Part shown: positions 16,169 to 24,640 of the stretch, piece after piece
Position numbering within the stretch: the stretch's first letter is position 1
Layout: each line of letters opens with the position of its first letter
DNA from: Jatrophihabitans sp035642535
GTDB taxonomy: Bacteria; Actinomycetota; Actinomycetes; Mycobacteriales; Jatrophihabitantaceae
Direction of reading: 5' to 3'
NCBI GenBank assembly: GCA_035642535.1
Contig: DASQSE010000117.1
Span: 23,293 to 87,292 of the forward strand
DNA length: 64,000 bases
The notes under the pieces: generated by a model
Database searches by the model: none
The model's input: the letters and a program-made list of their open reading frames with translations, nothing else
What the model was told of the DNA's origin: nothing
Program-made: the position numbers and the translations under genes

Positions 16169-17955
16169 CCACGCCTGCCCACATTGAGCATCCGGCGGGG
16201 CAGGCGAGCACCATCGCCACCCTGCTGAGGCTCCGTACCTGGGCACGGCCACACCGCGGCGCGATCTTGTTCATGCTCGCCTCGGCGTGCGGCGCGATGC
16301 TTGCGCAGGCGGTCGTCCCGATCGTCGTCGGCAAGGTCGTCGACGGCCCGATCAAGGATCACGACGTCGCCGGGCTGTGGGCGCTGAGCGGCCTCGCCCT
16401 CCTCCTCGGCGTCACCGAGGCGTCGCTGTTCTTCGCCCGGCGCCGGGCAATGGCGGTCGCCGCGCTCGGTGTCGAGACCGACCTGCGCCGCGACCTGTTC
16501 GCGCACCTGCAGCGGCTGCCGGTGAGCTTCCACGACCGCTGGCCCTCGGGCCAGTTGCTCTCCCGCATCACGACCGACCTTTCGACGCTGCGCCGCTTCA
16601 TCGGCCTGGCCGCGGTGTTCCTGCTCGCCAGCACACTCACGATCTGCGTGGTGGTCGTGCTGCTGATGACGATCGAGGTCTGGCTCGGCCTCGTCGTGCT
16701 CGTCTCGATGGTGCCGCTGCTCATCGGCACCCGGCGCTTCGAGTTGCGATACAGCCGCAACGCGCGGCACGCGCAAGACCTCACCGGCGATCTCGCCACG
16801 TCCGTCGAGGAGTCGGCGCTCGGCATCCGGGTGATCAAGGCCTTCGGCCGGCGTGCGCACATGCTGGATCGGTTCCGGGCGGACGCGAAGCGCCTGCAGA
16901 ACGCCGAGCTGACCAAGATCCAGACCCTGGGCCTGTTCTGGGCGCTCCTCGAAGGACTGCCACAGGTCGTGCTGGCGGTCGTGACGGTCGGCGGCATCTA
17001 CGCGACCGCGCACGGCGCGATGTCGGTCGGTCAACTCGTCGCCTTCGTCGCCCTCTACCTGCAGTTGGTCTGGCCGATCATCATGCTCGGCTGGCTGCTC
17101 GCGCTCACCGAGGAGGCCGCGAGCGCATGCCGGCGCATCTTCGAGGTGCTCGACACCGAGCCCACGATCCTCGACCCGGAGCGCCCGGTCGCGGCCGAGC
17201 GCGGTACGACGCTCACGTTCGAGAACGTCCGCTTCCGGTATGAGGACGGCGAGGACCGCGCCGACGAAGTGTTGCGCGGCATCGATCTGTCGATCGAGGC
17301 CGGCGAGACCATGGCGCTGGTCGGTGCGGTGGGGTCCGGCAAGACCACGCTCACCGCGCTCGTCCCGCGCCTGTACGACGTCACCGGCGGCCGGGTCCTG
17401 ATCGGCGGGGTGGACGTCCGCGACCTGCGCCTCGACCAACTTCGGCATGCCGTCACCACGGCGTTCGAGGACGCGACGCTGTTCTCGGCGAGCGTCCACG
17501 AGAATCTCACGCTCGGCCGGGCCGGCATCACCGAGCGGGACGTGCACGAGGCGATCGACGTTGCGCAGGCGGGCTTCGTCTACGACCTGCCGTTCGGGCT
17601 GGACACCCGGATCGGCGAGCAGGGGCTGTCGCTGTCCGGCGGGCAGCGGCAACGGCTGGCGCTGGCCCGCGCGGTGCTCGGCCGGCCGCGGGTGCTCGTG
17701 CTCGACGACCCGCTGTCCGCGCTGGACGTGCACACCGAGGCGCAGGTCGAAGAGGCGCTGCGCCGGGTGCTCGCCAGCACGACCGCACTCGTCGTCGCAC
17801 ACCGGCCGTCCACCGTGCTGCTCGCCGACCGGGTCGCGCTGCTCGACGACGGCCGCATCGCCGCCGTCGGTACCCACTCCGAGCTGCTCGAAACGGTGCC
17901 GGGGTACCGGCGGCTGCTCGCCCGGTCCTCCGAGCTCGAGGGGGTGACGTCATGA
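16165..17955 (+). CDS. ABC exporter half-transporter, degenerate catalytic site
   Basis: A 596-residue fused permease-ATPase. Six TM helices occupy about residues 25-320. The nucleotide-binding domain has Walker A GAVGSGKTT near 387, signature LSGGQ near 489 and Walker B VLVLDDPLSALD near 512. The catalytic glutamate after Walker B is replaced by aspartate, and the Q-loop reads AFEDATLF, with Glu for Gln. Such changes mark the non-hydrolysing site of heterodimeric exporters (TmrAB, BmrCD). The partner is the next gene, which has a canonical site. Probably exports a lipid or drug. Expression is likely driven by the MerR-type promoter. Confidence 0.88.
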   Translation: MTTPAHIEHPAGQASTIATLLRLRTWARPHRGAILFMLASACGAMLAQAVVPIVVGKVVDGPIKDHDVAGLWALSGLALLLGVTEASLFFARRRAMAVAALGVETDLRRDLFAHLQRLPVSFHDRWPSGQLLSRITTDLSTLRRFIGLAAVFLLASTLTICVVVVLLMTIEVWLGLVVLVSMVPLLIGTRRFELRYSRNARHAQDLTGDLATSVEESALGIRVIKAFGRRAHMLDRFRADAKRLQNAELTKIQTLGLFWALLEGLPQVVLAVVTVGGIYATAHGAMSVGQLVAFVALYLQLVWPIIMLGWLLALTEEAASACRRIFEVLDTEPTILDPERPVAAERGTTLTFENVRFRYEDGEDRADEVLRGIDLSIEAGETMALVGAVGSGKTTLTALVPRLYDVTGGRVLIGGVDVRDLRLDQLRHAVTTAFEDATLFSASVHENLTLGRAGITERDVHEAIDVAQAGFVYDLPFGLDTRIGEQGLSLSGGQRQRLALARAVLGRPRVLVLDDPLSALDVHTEAQVEEALRRVLASTTALVVAHRPSTVLLADRVALLDDGRIAAVGTHSELLETVPGYRRLLARSSELEGVTS

Positions 17956-17961
17956 AGCGGA

Positions 17962-18069
17962 GGACGGCCGCGATGACGGCTGGACTGACGAGCAGCGCAG
18001 CCGCGAGGGACGAGCGCCGAGCAGCGCAGGAGGGAAGCCGTCATCTCCTGCGGCCGACCGGAGTGAGCG
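17962..18069. repeat. Intergenic repeat, family C copy 1
   Basis: A unit of about 105 bases between the two ABC genes. Arms GATGACGGCT (17972-17981) and AGCCGTCATC (18036-18045) can close a hairpin enclosing the core GACGAGCAGCGCAG and GAGCGCCGAGCAGCGCAGGA. Most of the sequence recurs at 53406-53511. It contains AGGAGGGAAG, which resembles a ribosome site, but is followed by no gene of its own. Confidence 0.75.
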
Positions 18070-18079
18070 GTGTGACGAC

Positions 18080-19942
18080 ATGACAGACGTCGTCGAGAAT
18101 CCCTCCGAGGCGGTCTCCTGGCAGGGCCAGCTCACACCCGACTCGCAGGCCCGTGGGAACGCCGATCACGAGGTCGCCGCCCACGGCATCAAGCTGCACG
18201 GCGGTGGCCGCAAGCTGCTCGGCGAGCTCGTCCGTCCCTACCGGCGCCGGATTGTCGGCGTGCTGCTCATCGTCCTCGCCCAGGTCGCGGCGACGATGGC
18301 CGCACCCTGGCTGGTCGGCGTCGCGATCGACGACTCGCTGCCCGACGCGATCCATGGCGATTACACCTCGCTGGCGTTCGTCGGCAGCGGGCTGCTGGTC
18401 GCCGCGGTGCTGTCCGGGGTGCTGCGGTCGGTGTTCGTGATGCGCAGCGGCCGGATCGGGCAGGACATCCTGTTCGACCTTCGGCAGCGCGGCTACGACC
18501 ATGTGCAGGCGCTGTCGGTTGCGTTCCACGAACGGTTCACGTCCGGACGAGTCATCTCCCGGCTCACCTCGGATGTCGACACGCTCACCGAGTTGCTCGA
18601 CAGCGGGTTGGACGGGCTGCTCACCGCGATGTTCAGCAGCGCCACCATCGCGGTGTTGCTGGTGATCCTCGACCTCCCGCTCGGGCTGATCGCGCTCACC
18701 TCGCTGATCCCGCTGTGGCTGCTCTACCGCTGGTTCTCGCCGCGCGCGGCCGTCGCGTTCAAGCGGACCCGGGAGAAGGTCGCGACGATGATCGTGAACA
18801 TCGTCGAGACGTTCAACGGCATCCGCGCCGTGCAGGCCTTCCGGCGCGAGACGCGCAACGACCAGATCTTCGCCGGGTTGAACGGCAGCTACCGCGACGC
18901 CAACCGGGACACCTTCAACCTGCAGGCGTGGTTCATCCCGGGCACCGCGCTGATCGGCAACGTCGCCACCGTGGCGGTGCTGCTCGTCGGCGGCTACCGG
19001 GTGTCGAACGGCGGACTCGAACTGGGCGTGCTCACCTCGTTCCTGCTCTACCTGCGGCAGTTCTACGACCCGATGCAGGACGTCGGCGTCTTCTACAACT
19101 CGCTGCAGTCGGCGACGGCCGCGCTGGAGAAGATCGCGAAGGTGCTCGCCGAGCCGCCGAGCGTCCCGGAACCGGAGCTGCCGGTGCCACTGGGCCGGCC
19201 GGTGCGCGGCGCCGTCTCGCTGGACGACGTCACGTTCGCCTACCGAACGGATCGCGTCGTGCTGCCGTCGCTGTCGCTGGACATTCCGGCCGGGCAGACG
19301 GTCGCGCTGGTCGGGGCGACGGGCGCGGGCAAGACGACGATCGCGAAGCTGATCGCGCGCTTCTACGACCCGACGTCCGGCGTCGTGCGGCTCGACGGCG
19401 TCGACCTGCGCGACATCGCCGACCCGGAACTGCGGCACGCAGTCGTCATGATCACGCAGGACGGCTTCCTGTTCTCCGGCTCGGTGGCCGAGAACATCGG
19501 CTTCGGCCGGCTCGGCGCGACGCGGGAGGAGATCGTCGCGGCGGCGCAGGCCGTCGGTGCGCACGGATTCATCAGCGAACTGCCGAACGGCTACGACACC
19601 GACGTGCGCAAGCGCGGCGGGCGGCTCTCCGCGGGGCAACGGCAGCTGGTGGCGTTCGCACGCGCGTTCCTCGCCGACCCTGCGGTGCTGATCCTCGACG
19701 AAGCGACGTCCTCACTGGACGTGCCGACCGAGCGCGCCGTGCAGCGCGCGCTGCGCACCGTGCTCGCCGAGCGGACTGCGCTGATCATCGCGCACCGGCT
19801 GTCCACCGTCGAGATCGCCGACCGGGTGCTCGTGCTGCACGACGGCCGGGTGATCGAGGACGGCACGCCGGAGCAGCTCGTCGCCGAAGGCGAGGGCGAG
19901 TTCGCCACCCTGCACACCGCGTGGCGCGACTCGCTGGTCTGA
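18080..19942 (+). CDS. ABC exporter half-transporter, catalytic partner
   Basis: A 620-residue permease-ATPase. A hydrophilic N-terminus of about 55 residues precedes six TM helices. The ATPase has Walker A GATGAGKTT near residue 412, Q-loop ITQDGFLF, signature LSAGQRQ near 516 and Walker B ILDEATSSLD near 537 with the catalytic Glu, then the switch His in AHRLSTV. It is the canonical half of a heterodimer with the preceding gene; the two are separated by a family C repeat. ATG is the start. The substrate is not deducible. Confidence 0.9.
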   Translation: MTDVVENPSEAVSWQGQLTPDSQARGNADHEVAAHGIKLHGGGRKLLGELVRPYRRRIVGVLLIVLAQVAATMAAPWLVGVAIDDSLPDAIHGDYTSLAFVGSGLLVAAVLSGVLRSVFVMRSGRIGQDILFDLRQRGYDHVQALSVAFHERFTSGRVISRLTSDVDTLTELLDSGLDGLLTAMFSSATIAVLLVILDLPLGLIALTSLIPLWLLYRWFSPRAAVAFKRTREKVATMIVNIVETFNGIRAVQAFRRETRNDQIFAGLNGSYRDANRDTFNLQAWFIPGTALIGNVATVAVLLVGGYRVSNGGLELGVLTSFLLYLRQFYDPMQDVGVFYNSLQSATAALEKIAKVLAEPPSVPEPELPVPLGRPVRGAVSLDDVTFAYRTDRVVLPSLSLDIPAGQTVALVGATGAGKTTIAKLIARFYDPTSGVVRLDGVDLRDIADPELRHAVVMITQDGFLFSGSVAENIGFGRLGATREEIVAAAQAVGAHGFISELPNGYDTDVRKRGGRLSAGQRQLVAFARAFLADPAVLILDEATSSLDVPTERAVQRALRTVLAERTALIIAHRLSTVEIADRVLVLHDGRVIEDGTPEQLVAEGEGEFATLHTAWRDSLV

Positions 19943-19970
19943 GCGCGGCCGGCCCGTCGGCGCGCAGACG

Positions 19971-20759
19971 TCAGGTGCAGCCCGCGAGGTGGGAGAAGGC
20001 GACGGCCGCGGCGGTTGCGACGTTCAGCGAGTCGACGCCTTCGGCCATCGGGATGCGGACACGCACGTCGGCGGCAGCCAGCGCATCGGCAGACAGACCG
20101 GGTCCTTCCGCGCCGAGCAGCATGGCCCAGCGCGGTGGCACCGTGATTTCACGCAGTGGTGTGGCCGACGCGTCCGGCGTCATCGCGAGCAGGGTGAAAT
20201 CGCGCAGCAGGCGAAGCGAGTTCGGCCAACCTTCCGGCAGCACGACGAACGGCACGCGCAGCACGTGCCCCATCGAGACCCGCACACACCTTCGGTACAG
20301 CGGATCGGCGCAGCGCACATCTAGCAGCACTGCCTGCACGCCGAACGCGGCGGCATTGCGGAACAGCGAACCGAGGTTCTCGAAGTCGTTGAGCCCCTCC
20401 AGCACCGCCACCCGCTCAGCCCCACTGAGCAGAGCAGCACTGCTCAATGGGGGTGGGCGGTCGGCCGAGGCGAGGACGCCGCGCGTGACGCGGAACCCCA
20501 CCACGTCCGAGAGCCGCCACTTGTCGACCTGATAGACGGGCACGTCGCGCGATTCGAGCGTCGGCCGCAGCGCGTCGACGCGCTCGGGCACGCCGATGAC
20601 GGCGCGCATGCGATACGTCGAATTGGCCAACCGCTCGACGACGTTCACACCCTCGGCGATCACGACACCGCGCCGGTCGGGCCGCACGTCCGCGTCGGTC
20701 AGGTTGCGGAAATCGTCCAGCCGCGGATCGGCGGCGTCATCGATCTCGACGAGACGCAC
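19971..20759 (-). CDS. TrmH/SpoU family RNA 2'-O-methyltransferase
   Basis: A 262-residue SPOUT methyltransferase. An N-terminal substrate-binding domain (residues 1-100, VVIAEGVNVVERL) is followed by the knotted catalytic domain: EGLNDFENLGSLFRNAAAFG (motif 1), MLLGAEGPGLS (motif 2) and the RIPMAEGVDSLNVATAAAVAFSH motif 3. It transfers methyl from SAM to the ribose of a nucleotide in rRNA or tRNA. A homologue lies in the syntenic mycobacterial block (Rv0881 as I recall). The GTG start lies inside the 3' end of the small zinc-ribbon ORF, so translation may be coupled. Confidence 0.9.
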   Translation of the reverse strand: MRLVEIDDAADPRLDDFRNLTDADVRPDRRGVVIAEGVNVVERLANSTYRMRAVIGVPERVDALRPTLESRDVPVYQVDKWRLSDVVGFRVTRGVLASADRPPPLSSAALLSGAERVAVLEGLNDFENLGSLFRNAAAFGVQAVLLDVRCADPLYRRCVRVSMGHVLRVPFVVLPEGWPNSLRLLRDFTLLAMTPDASATPLREITVPPRWAMLLGAEGPGLSADALAAADVRVRIPMAEGVDSLNVATAAAVAFSHLAGCT

Positions 20760-20904
20760 TCGACCCGCTCAGTTCGCCGCCCTCGCAGCAGGGCAGCAGG
20801 AAGTAGCAGTTCGGGCAGATCCACTTCGACCCGTTTCCGTACGGTCGCAGATCGGCCTGCCCGCAGGCCGGGCACTGCTCGGCGGCTCGGCACGTATCGG
20901 CCAT
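20737..20904 (-). CDS. Small zinc-ribbon protein
   Basis: A 55-residue ORF with two CxxC knuckles, CPACG and CPNC, and a trailing CC, in the arrangement of a zinc ribbon. It lies immediately upstream of, and overlaps by 23 bases, the TrmH gene. It may bind RNA or be a partner of the methyltransferase; both ideas are inference. It starts with ATG at 20904. Confidence 0.6.
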   Translation of the reverse strand: MADTCRAAEQCPACGQADLRPYGNGSKWICPNCYFLLPCCEGGELSGSSASRRDR

Positions 20905-20951
20905 ACGCTCGACGGTAGATCCGCCGGGCGCATGGCCGATACGACACGCCG

Positions 20952-22754
20952 CTAGCGCAGCACGTAACAGCCGACGGTGATCCGCATGGATCGGACGTCG
21001 AAATCGGCCGGGTCGCTCGGCGCGTTGCCGATCCCGAACACGACATGCGTGACGTGCCCGCCCGTGTAGTGCCCGTCGACCCGCACGCTGCCCAGATTGC
21101 GCCACGCCGTGCTCGAGGACGTGACATCGAACGTGCTGCGTGTGAGCTCGTAGCTCTGACTGCCAGTCGAGTACACGAGTGGCACGACCCGCGCGAAACC
21201 GCGGTGGCTGTAGCCGTAGGCCGCCAGGCTCATCCGGCCGTACCGAATCGCGCTCGGAAGTCGCAGGTTGTACTCCGTCAGTGCCACACCAGGACGGTTC
21301 CCGCAGTTCACCGAGAGCAGCACGCCGCCGCGCGAGAACGACGAGTTCGGCTTCGACACGCTGGCTCCGCAGCCGGAGTGGTCGGCGAAGCCGAAGGCGC
21401 TGCCGTCTCGCGTCACGACCTTGTTCTCCAACACGAGCCGCTTCGCCGAGACGTTCACGACATTGCTCGCCGTCTTGCTTGTGTTCCCCACCGCGTCGGT
21501 CGCTGTGAACATCCAGTGGTACTTGCCCGCAGCGACGATCTGGTTGGCCGAGTTTCGCCCGTTCCACGTGAGCGAGCGCCGGCCCGCCGCCTTGGTTGCC
21601 TGGATCGTGCGCACGACGTGGCCTGCGGAGTTCTTCACGACGAGCTTCAGCGTGCCGCGCGCGCCGAGGTCCACGGATGGGGCGAAGGTGTCCTTGTAGC
21701 GGTCCGGGTGCGGGTAGAACGTCGCGCCGTCGCCGCGAACCGAGGACAGCGATGGCGCCGTGGCGTCGATGCGAACGGTCTTCTGCGCGGTGGCTTGCAC
21801 GGTGCCGCCGTCGACGGCCTTCGAGACGGTCAGCCGGATGGTGTACGGGCCGTCCGCCGCGCGGTTGCCGGCGTTGTTCTTGCCGTCCCACTTCCAGGTG
21901 GCGGACCCGGCCGGCTGCCCACCGGAAAGCGTCACAGAGCGGATCACGGTGCTCGACGCGTTCAGCACGTCGAACTTCACCGTCAGCCCATCAGCGCCGG
22001 ACACCGAGTACGCGACGGTGGCTCGGTCCAGCACGCCGTCGCCGTTCGGGCTGAACGGGCTCGGCCTGATCGAGTTGATCGTGGCCCCGAGGTCAATTGC
22101 CGTGACAGTCGTGGCATCCGACGGCCCGAAGCAGTGCGTCCCGTCGCCAAGCGCGCACTGCACGGCGGTGATCGTGTGCGGGCCCGCGGTGAGCGCGAGA
22201 CCGTTGTACGTCGTGGAGTACGGGTCGTCGACGACGGGGCCGAACGCGCCCCCGTCGATCTGGAACTGGACCGAACCGCCGGACGACGTCGCGGTCAACG
22301 GGAAGCCGGTCAGTGTGATCTCGTCGCCACCCGCCGGCGTCGTCAGGGTCGGCGGGGTGTTGCTCAGCGTGAATGTCTGTTGCGTTCCGCTGGTCGCGCA
22401 CTCGCCGCCGACGCAGTCGTATGCGGTGAGCGTGTGCGCATCGGTGCCGTTGGCATAGCCCCACGACGCCCACGGAAGCGAGGCGGTCCCGGACGTCACG
22501 TCTACCGGGGCTAGCGGTGTCTCGTTGTCGATCTGGAACTGCACCTGCGCAGCGGTGGAATCGGCATGGAGGGTGATGGTGCCCGTTTCGCCGTTGACCT
22601 GGACGTTCGTCGGCGTGGTCGACGGCGGGGCGGCATATGCGGTGCCCGGCACCGCGAGCACGGCCAGGGCAGCGGCTCCGGCCGCCAGCCCGGCCAGCGC
22701 GACGCGCGGACGGAATCGATGTGTCGGTTGCTCTGGGCGCGCGGCATTGCGCAC
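20952..22754 (-). CDS. Secreted Ig-like surface protein with FlgD-type domain
   Basis: A 600-residue exported protein. GAGGAGT just upstream selects the GTG at 22754. The signal peptide spans about residues 1-41 (AVLAVPGTAYAAP). Two Ig-like segments of about 85 residues follow, each with the phrase VQFQIDN/DG. A FlgD-type Ig domain with the calcium-loop-like FSPNGDGVLD lies at 234-243, and a second copy near 340-430 contains TLKLVVKNSAGHVV and WNGRNSANQ. The last 150 residues are beta-rich with several Gly and Cys and no named domain. Probably a cell-surface or secreted adhesion or scaffold protein. Confidence 0.75.
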   Translation of the reverse strand: MRNAARPEQPTHRFRPRVALAGLAAGAAALAVLAVPGTAYAAPPSTTPTNVQVNGETGTITLHADSTAAQVQFQIDNETPLAPVDVTSGTASLPWASWGYANGTDAHTLTAYDCVGGECATSGTQQTFTLSNTPPTLTTPAGGDEITLTGFPLTATSSGGSVQFQIDGGAFGPVVDDPYSTTYNGLALTAGPHTITAVQCALGDGTHCFGPSDATTVTAIDLGATINSIRPSPFSPNGDGVLDRATVAYSVSGADGLTVKFDVLNASSTVIRSVTLSGGQPAGSATWKWDGKNNAGNRAADGPYTIRLTVSKAVDGGTVQATAQKTVRIDATAPSLSSVRGDGATFYPHPDRYKDTFAPSVDLGARGTLKLVVKNSAGHVVRTIQATKAAGRRSLTWNGRNSANQIVAAGKYHWMFTATDAVGNTSKTASNVVNVSAKRLVLENKVVTRDGSAFGFADHSGCGASVSKPNSSFSRGGVLLSVNCGNRPGVALTEYNLRLPSAIRYGRMSLAAYGYSHRGFARVVPLVYSTGSQSYELTRSTFDVTSSSTAWRNLGSVRVDGHYTGGHVTHVVFGIGNAPSDPADFDVRSMRITVGCYVLR

Positions 22755-22879
22755 GGGGTAACTCCTCAACTCGGGGATGGGTCACCGCGAGTCGAGAAGT
22801 TGTCGATCTCCACCGCAGTCGGCGAAATCCTGATCGACAAACCCAATCATGTCAAGTCGGCGTAAAGAAGCGACCGGCG

Positions 22880-24181
22880 CTAGGCGGCGGTACGCATCCG
22901 GGCGGTCACCAGTTCGGCCACATCGGCGACGTCCATGCCCCGCCGCCGCGCGATCGACGCGGCGAGGGCGAGCGCGCTCAGCACGCAGATCAGCCCGCCG
23001 CCGATCAGCCCCCAGCGCGGCCCGGCGACACCGGCCAGCCAGCCGATCAAGGGCGCGCCGAGCGGCGTGCCGCCCATGAAGCACACGAGGTACAGCGCCA
23101 TCACGCGACCTTGCATCGTCGGCGTCACGCCGAGCTGGACGTGCGCATTGGCCGCCGTCGTCACCGACAACATCGCCAAACCGGTCGGCACCAGTACCAG
23201 CGCCGTCGCGACGAAGGTCGGCATCAACCCGACCGCGACCTCGGCGATGCCGAACAGCGTCGCCATGACCAGCAGGAACAGCGTCGAGGGTCGCTTCATA
23301 CGCCTGGTGGCGAGCACCGCGCCGACGCACGCGCCCACGGCGAGACTCGTCGAGAGCAGGCCGTAGCCGGACGCGCCGCGGTGGAACACCTGCTTGGCCA
23401 TCAGTGCGCAGGTGATCGCGAAGTTCAGTCCGAACGTGCCGAACATGAAGATCAGCACCATCGTGACGACGAGGTCACGGCGGGCGCGCACGTACCGCAG
23501 TCCCTCGCGCAGCTGGCCGCGGGCGCGCGCCAACACCGGGGCCGGGAACAGCTCCGCGGGCCGCATCAACATCAGCCCGGCGAGCACCGCCAGGCTGGAC
23601 GCGGCGTTGCCGACGAACGCCCAGCCGGTGCCCGCGACGGTGATCACCACGCCGGCGACCGCGGGGCCGAGGATGCGTCCCGTGTTGAAGATCGTCGCGT
23701 TGATTGCGACGGCGTTGGGCAGGTCGTCGCGTCCCACCATCTCGACGACGAACGACTGTCGCACGGGAGTGTCGATCGCGGTGATCAGGCCGAGCGCGGT
23801 GGCAAGTGCGAGAACATGCCAGTACTGCACGACGCCGACGATGTCGAGCAGCCCGAGCAGCAGCGCGACCAGCGCCAGACCGGACTGCGTGCCCAGCAGC
23901 AGCCGCCGCTTGTCGCTGCGGTCGGCGAGGACGCCGCCCCAAAGCCCGAACAGGACGGACGGGCCGAACTGCAGCGCGGTGACGATGCCGAGTGCCGTGC
24001 CGGAGTTCGTCAGTTCGAGGACGAGCCAGTCCTGCGCGACGCGCTGCATCCACGTGCCGGTCAGCGAGACGAGCTGTCCCGAGGCGTAAAGGCGATAGTT
24101 GCGAATGCGCAGCGACCGGAACATGCCGGGCCGGGGACGTTCGGGCGATGCTTCGTGGGTTCGGGTTTCTGCTTCCGTCAC
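22880..24181 (-). CDS. MFS transporter, EntS-like
   Basis: A 433-residue, 12-TM facilitator of the MFS_3 (enterobactin exporter-like) group: SLRIRNYRLYASGQLVSLTGTWMQRVAQDWLVLEL in the first helix region (a broad signature of the group), motif A as GGVLADRSDKRRLL, and DTPVRQSFVVEMVGRDDLPNAVA after TM4. The GTG start overlaps the stop of the upstream marR as TAGTG, so the pair is translationally coupled. The transported compound is probably the ligand of that regulator or a related drug. Confidence 0.88.
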   Translation of the reverse strand: MTEAETRTHEASPERPRPGMFRSLRIRNYRLYASGQLVSLTGTWMQRVAQDWLVLELTNSGTALGIVTALQFGPSVLFGLWGGVLADRSDKRRLLLGTQSGLALVALLLGLLDIVGVVQYWHVLALATALGLITAIDTPVRQSFVVEMVGRDDLPNAVAINATIFNTGRILGPAVAGVVITVAGTGWAFVGNAASSLAVLAGLMLMRPAELFPAPVLARARGQLREGLRYVRARRDLVVTMVLIFMFGTFGLNFAITCALMAKQVFHRGASGYGLLSTSLAVGACVGAVLATRRMKRPSTLFLLVMATLFGIAEVAVGLMPTFVATALVLVPTGLAMLSVTTAANAHVQLGVTPTMQGRVMALYLVCFMGGTPLGAPLIGWLAGVAGPRWGLIGGGLICVLSALALAASIARRRGMDVADVAELVTARMRTAA

Positions 24182-24621
24182 TATTTCTGCTCAGCGAGTT
24201 TGTCGAGGATGGGAACGACGCGCCGCATCAGCGCCCGCTCGTCGGGCGTCAGGGTGGCGAGCCGCTTGGTGAGCCACTCGTCGCGCGAGCGCCGCTCGGA
24301 ATCGAGCAGCTCCGCGCCGGCCGGCGTGATCGCGAGCACCACCTGACGCCGGTCCGTGGGATGGACGTCGCGCCGGACGAGGCCACGCTGTTCGAGGTTG
24401 GCCAACACCTTGGTCATCGACGGCGGCTGAACGCGCTCACAGGCGGCGAGCTCGCCGGCGCTCATCGGACCGCTCTTGCGCAGCGTCCCCATCGCGGAGA
24501 GCTGGGTCAGCGTGACCGACATGTCGACGCGCTGGTTGCGGACGACGCGGGTGAGGCGCAGCAGCGCCGGCCTCAACTGCGAGGCGAGCTCCGAGATCGT
24601 GGTGCGGGTCGCCGTGGTCAT
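24181..24621 (-). CDS. MarR family transcriptional regulator
   Basis: A 146-residue winged-helix repressor. Helix-turn-helix: MSAGELAACERVQPPSMTKVLANLEQRGLV; wing: RDVHPTDRRQVVLAITPAG, the classical DxRxxxxxLT motif. MarR proteins bind as dimers to short palindromes and are released by phenolic ligands. It is coupled to the MFS exporter downstream. It corresponds in position to the MarR gene of the syntenic mycobacterial block. No ribosome site is evident before the ATG at 24621. Confidence 0.92.
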   Translation of the reverse strand: MTTATRTTISELASQLRPALLRLTRVVRNQRVDMSVTLTQLSAMGTLRKSGPMSAGELAACERVQPPSMTKVLANLEQRGLVRRDVHPTDRRQVVLAITPAGAELLDSERRSRDEWLTKRLATLTPDERALMRRVVPILDKLAEQK

Positions 24622-24627
24622 CGATAC

Positions 24628-24640
24628 TTAGTCTACCTAA
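24628..24640 (-). promoter_or_regulatory. Candidate MarR operator
   Basis: TTAGTCTACCTAA holds the inverted repeat TTAG-N5-CTAA, starting seven bases upstream of the marR start codon and touching the stop codon of the PabB-PabC gene. Size and placement fit autoregulation by MarR; binding is inferred. Confidence 0.4.

Noticed and set aside
17580..18044. Minus-strand ORF giving MTASLLRCSALVPRG, with a similar ORF at 53200-53565
   Set aside because: Both come from the reverse strand of family C repeats plus the antisense of flanking genes; similarity reflects the DNA repeat, not a protein family.
21045..22514. 489-codon open frame on the plus strand
   Set aside because: Antisense to the Ig-like surface protein; low-complexity Arg/Val/Gly composition and no domain.
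22637..24346. 569-codon open frame on the plus strand
   Set aside because: Antisense to the MFS/MarR pair; His/Arg/Gln-rich composition typical of shadow frames.
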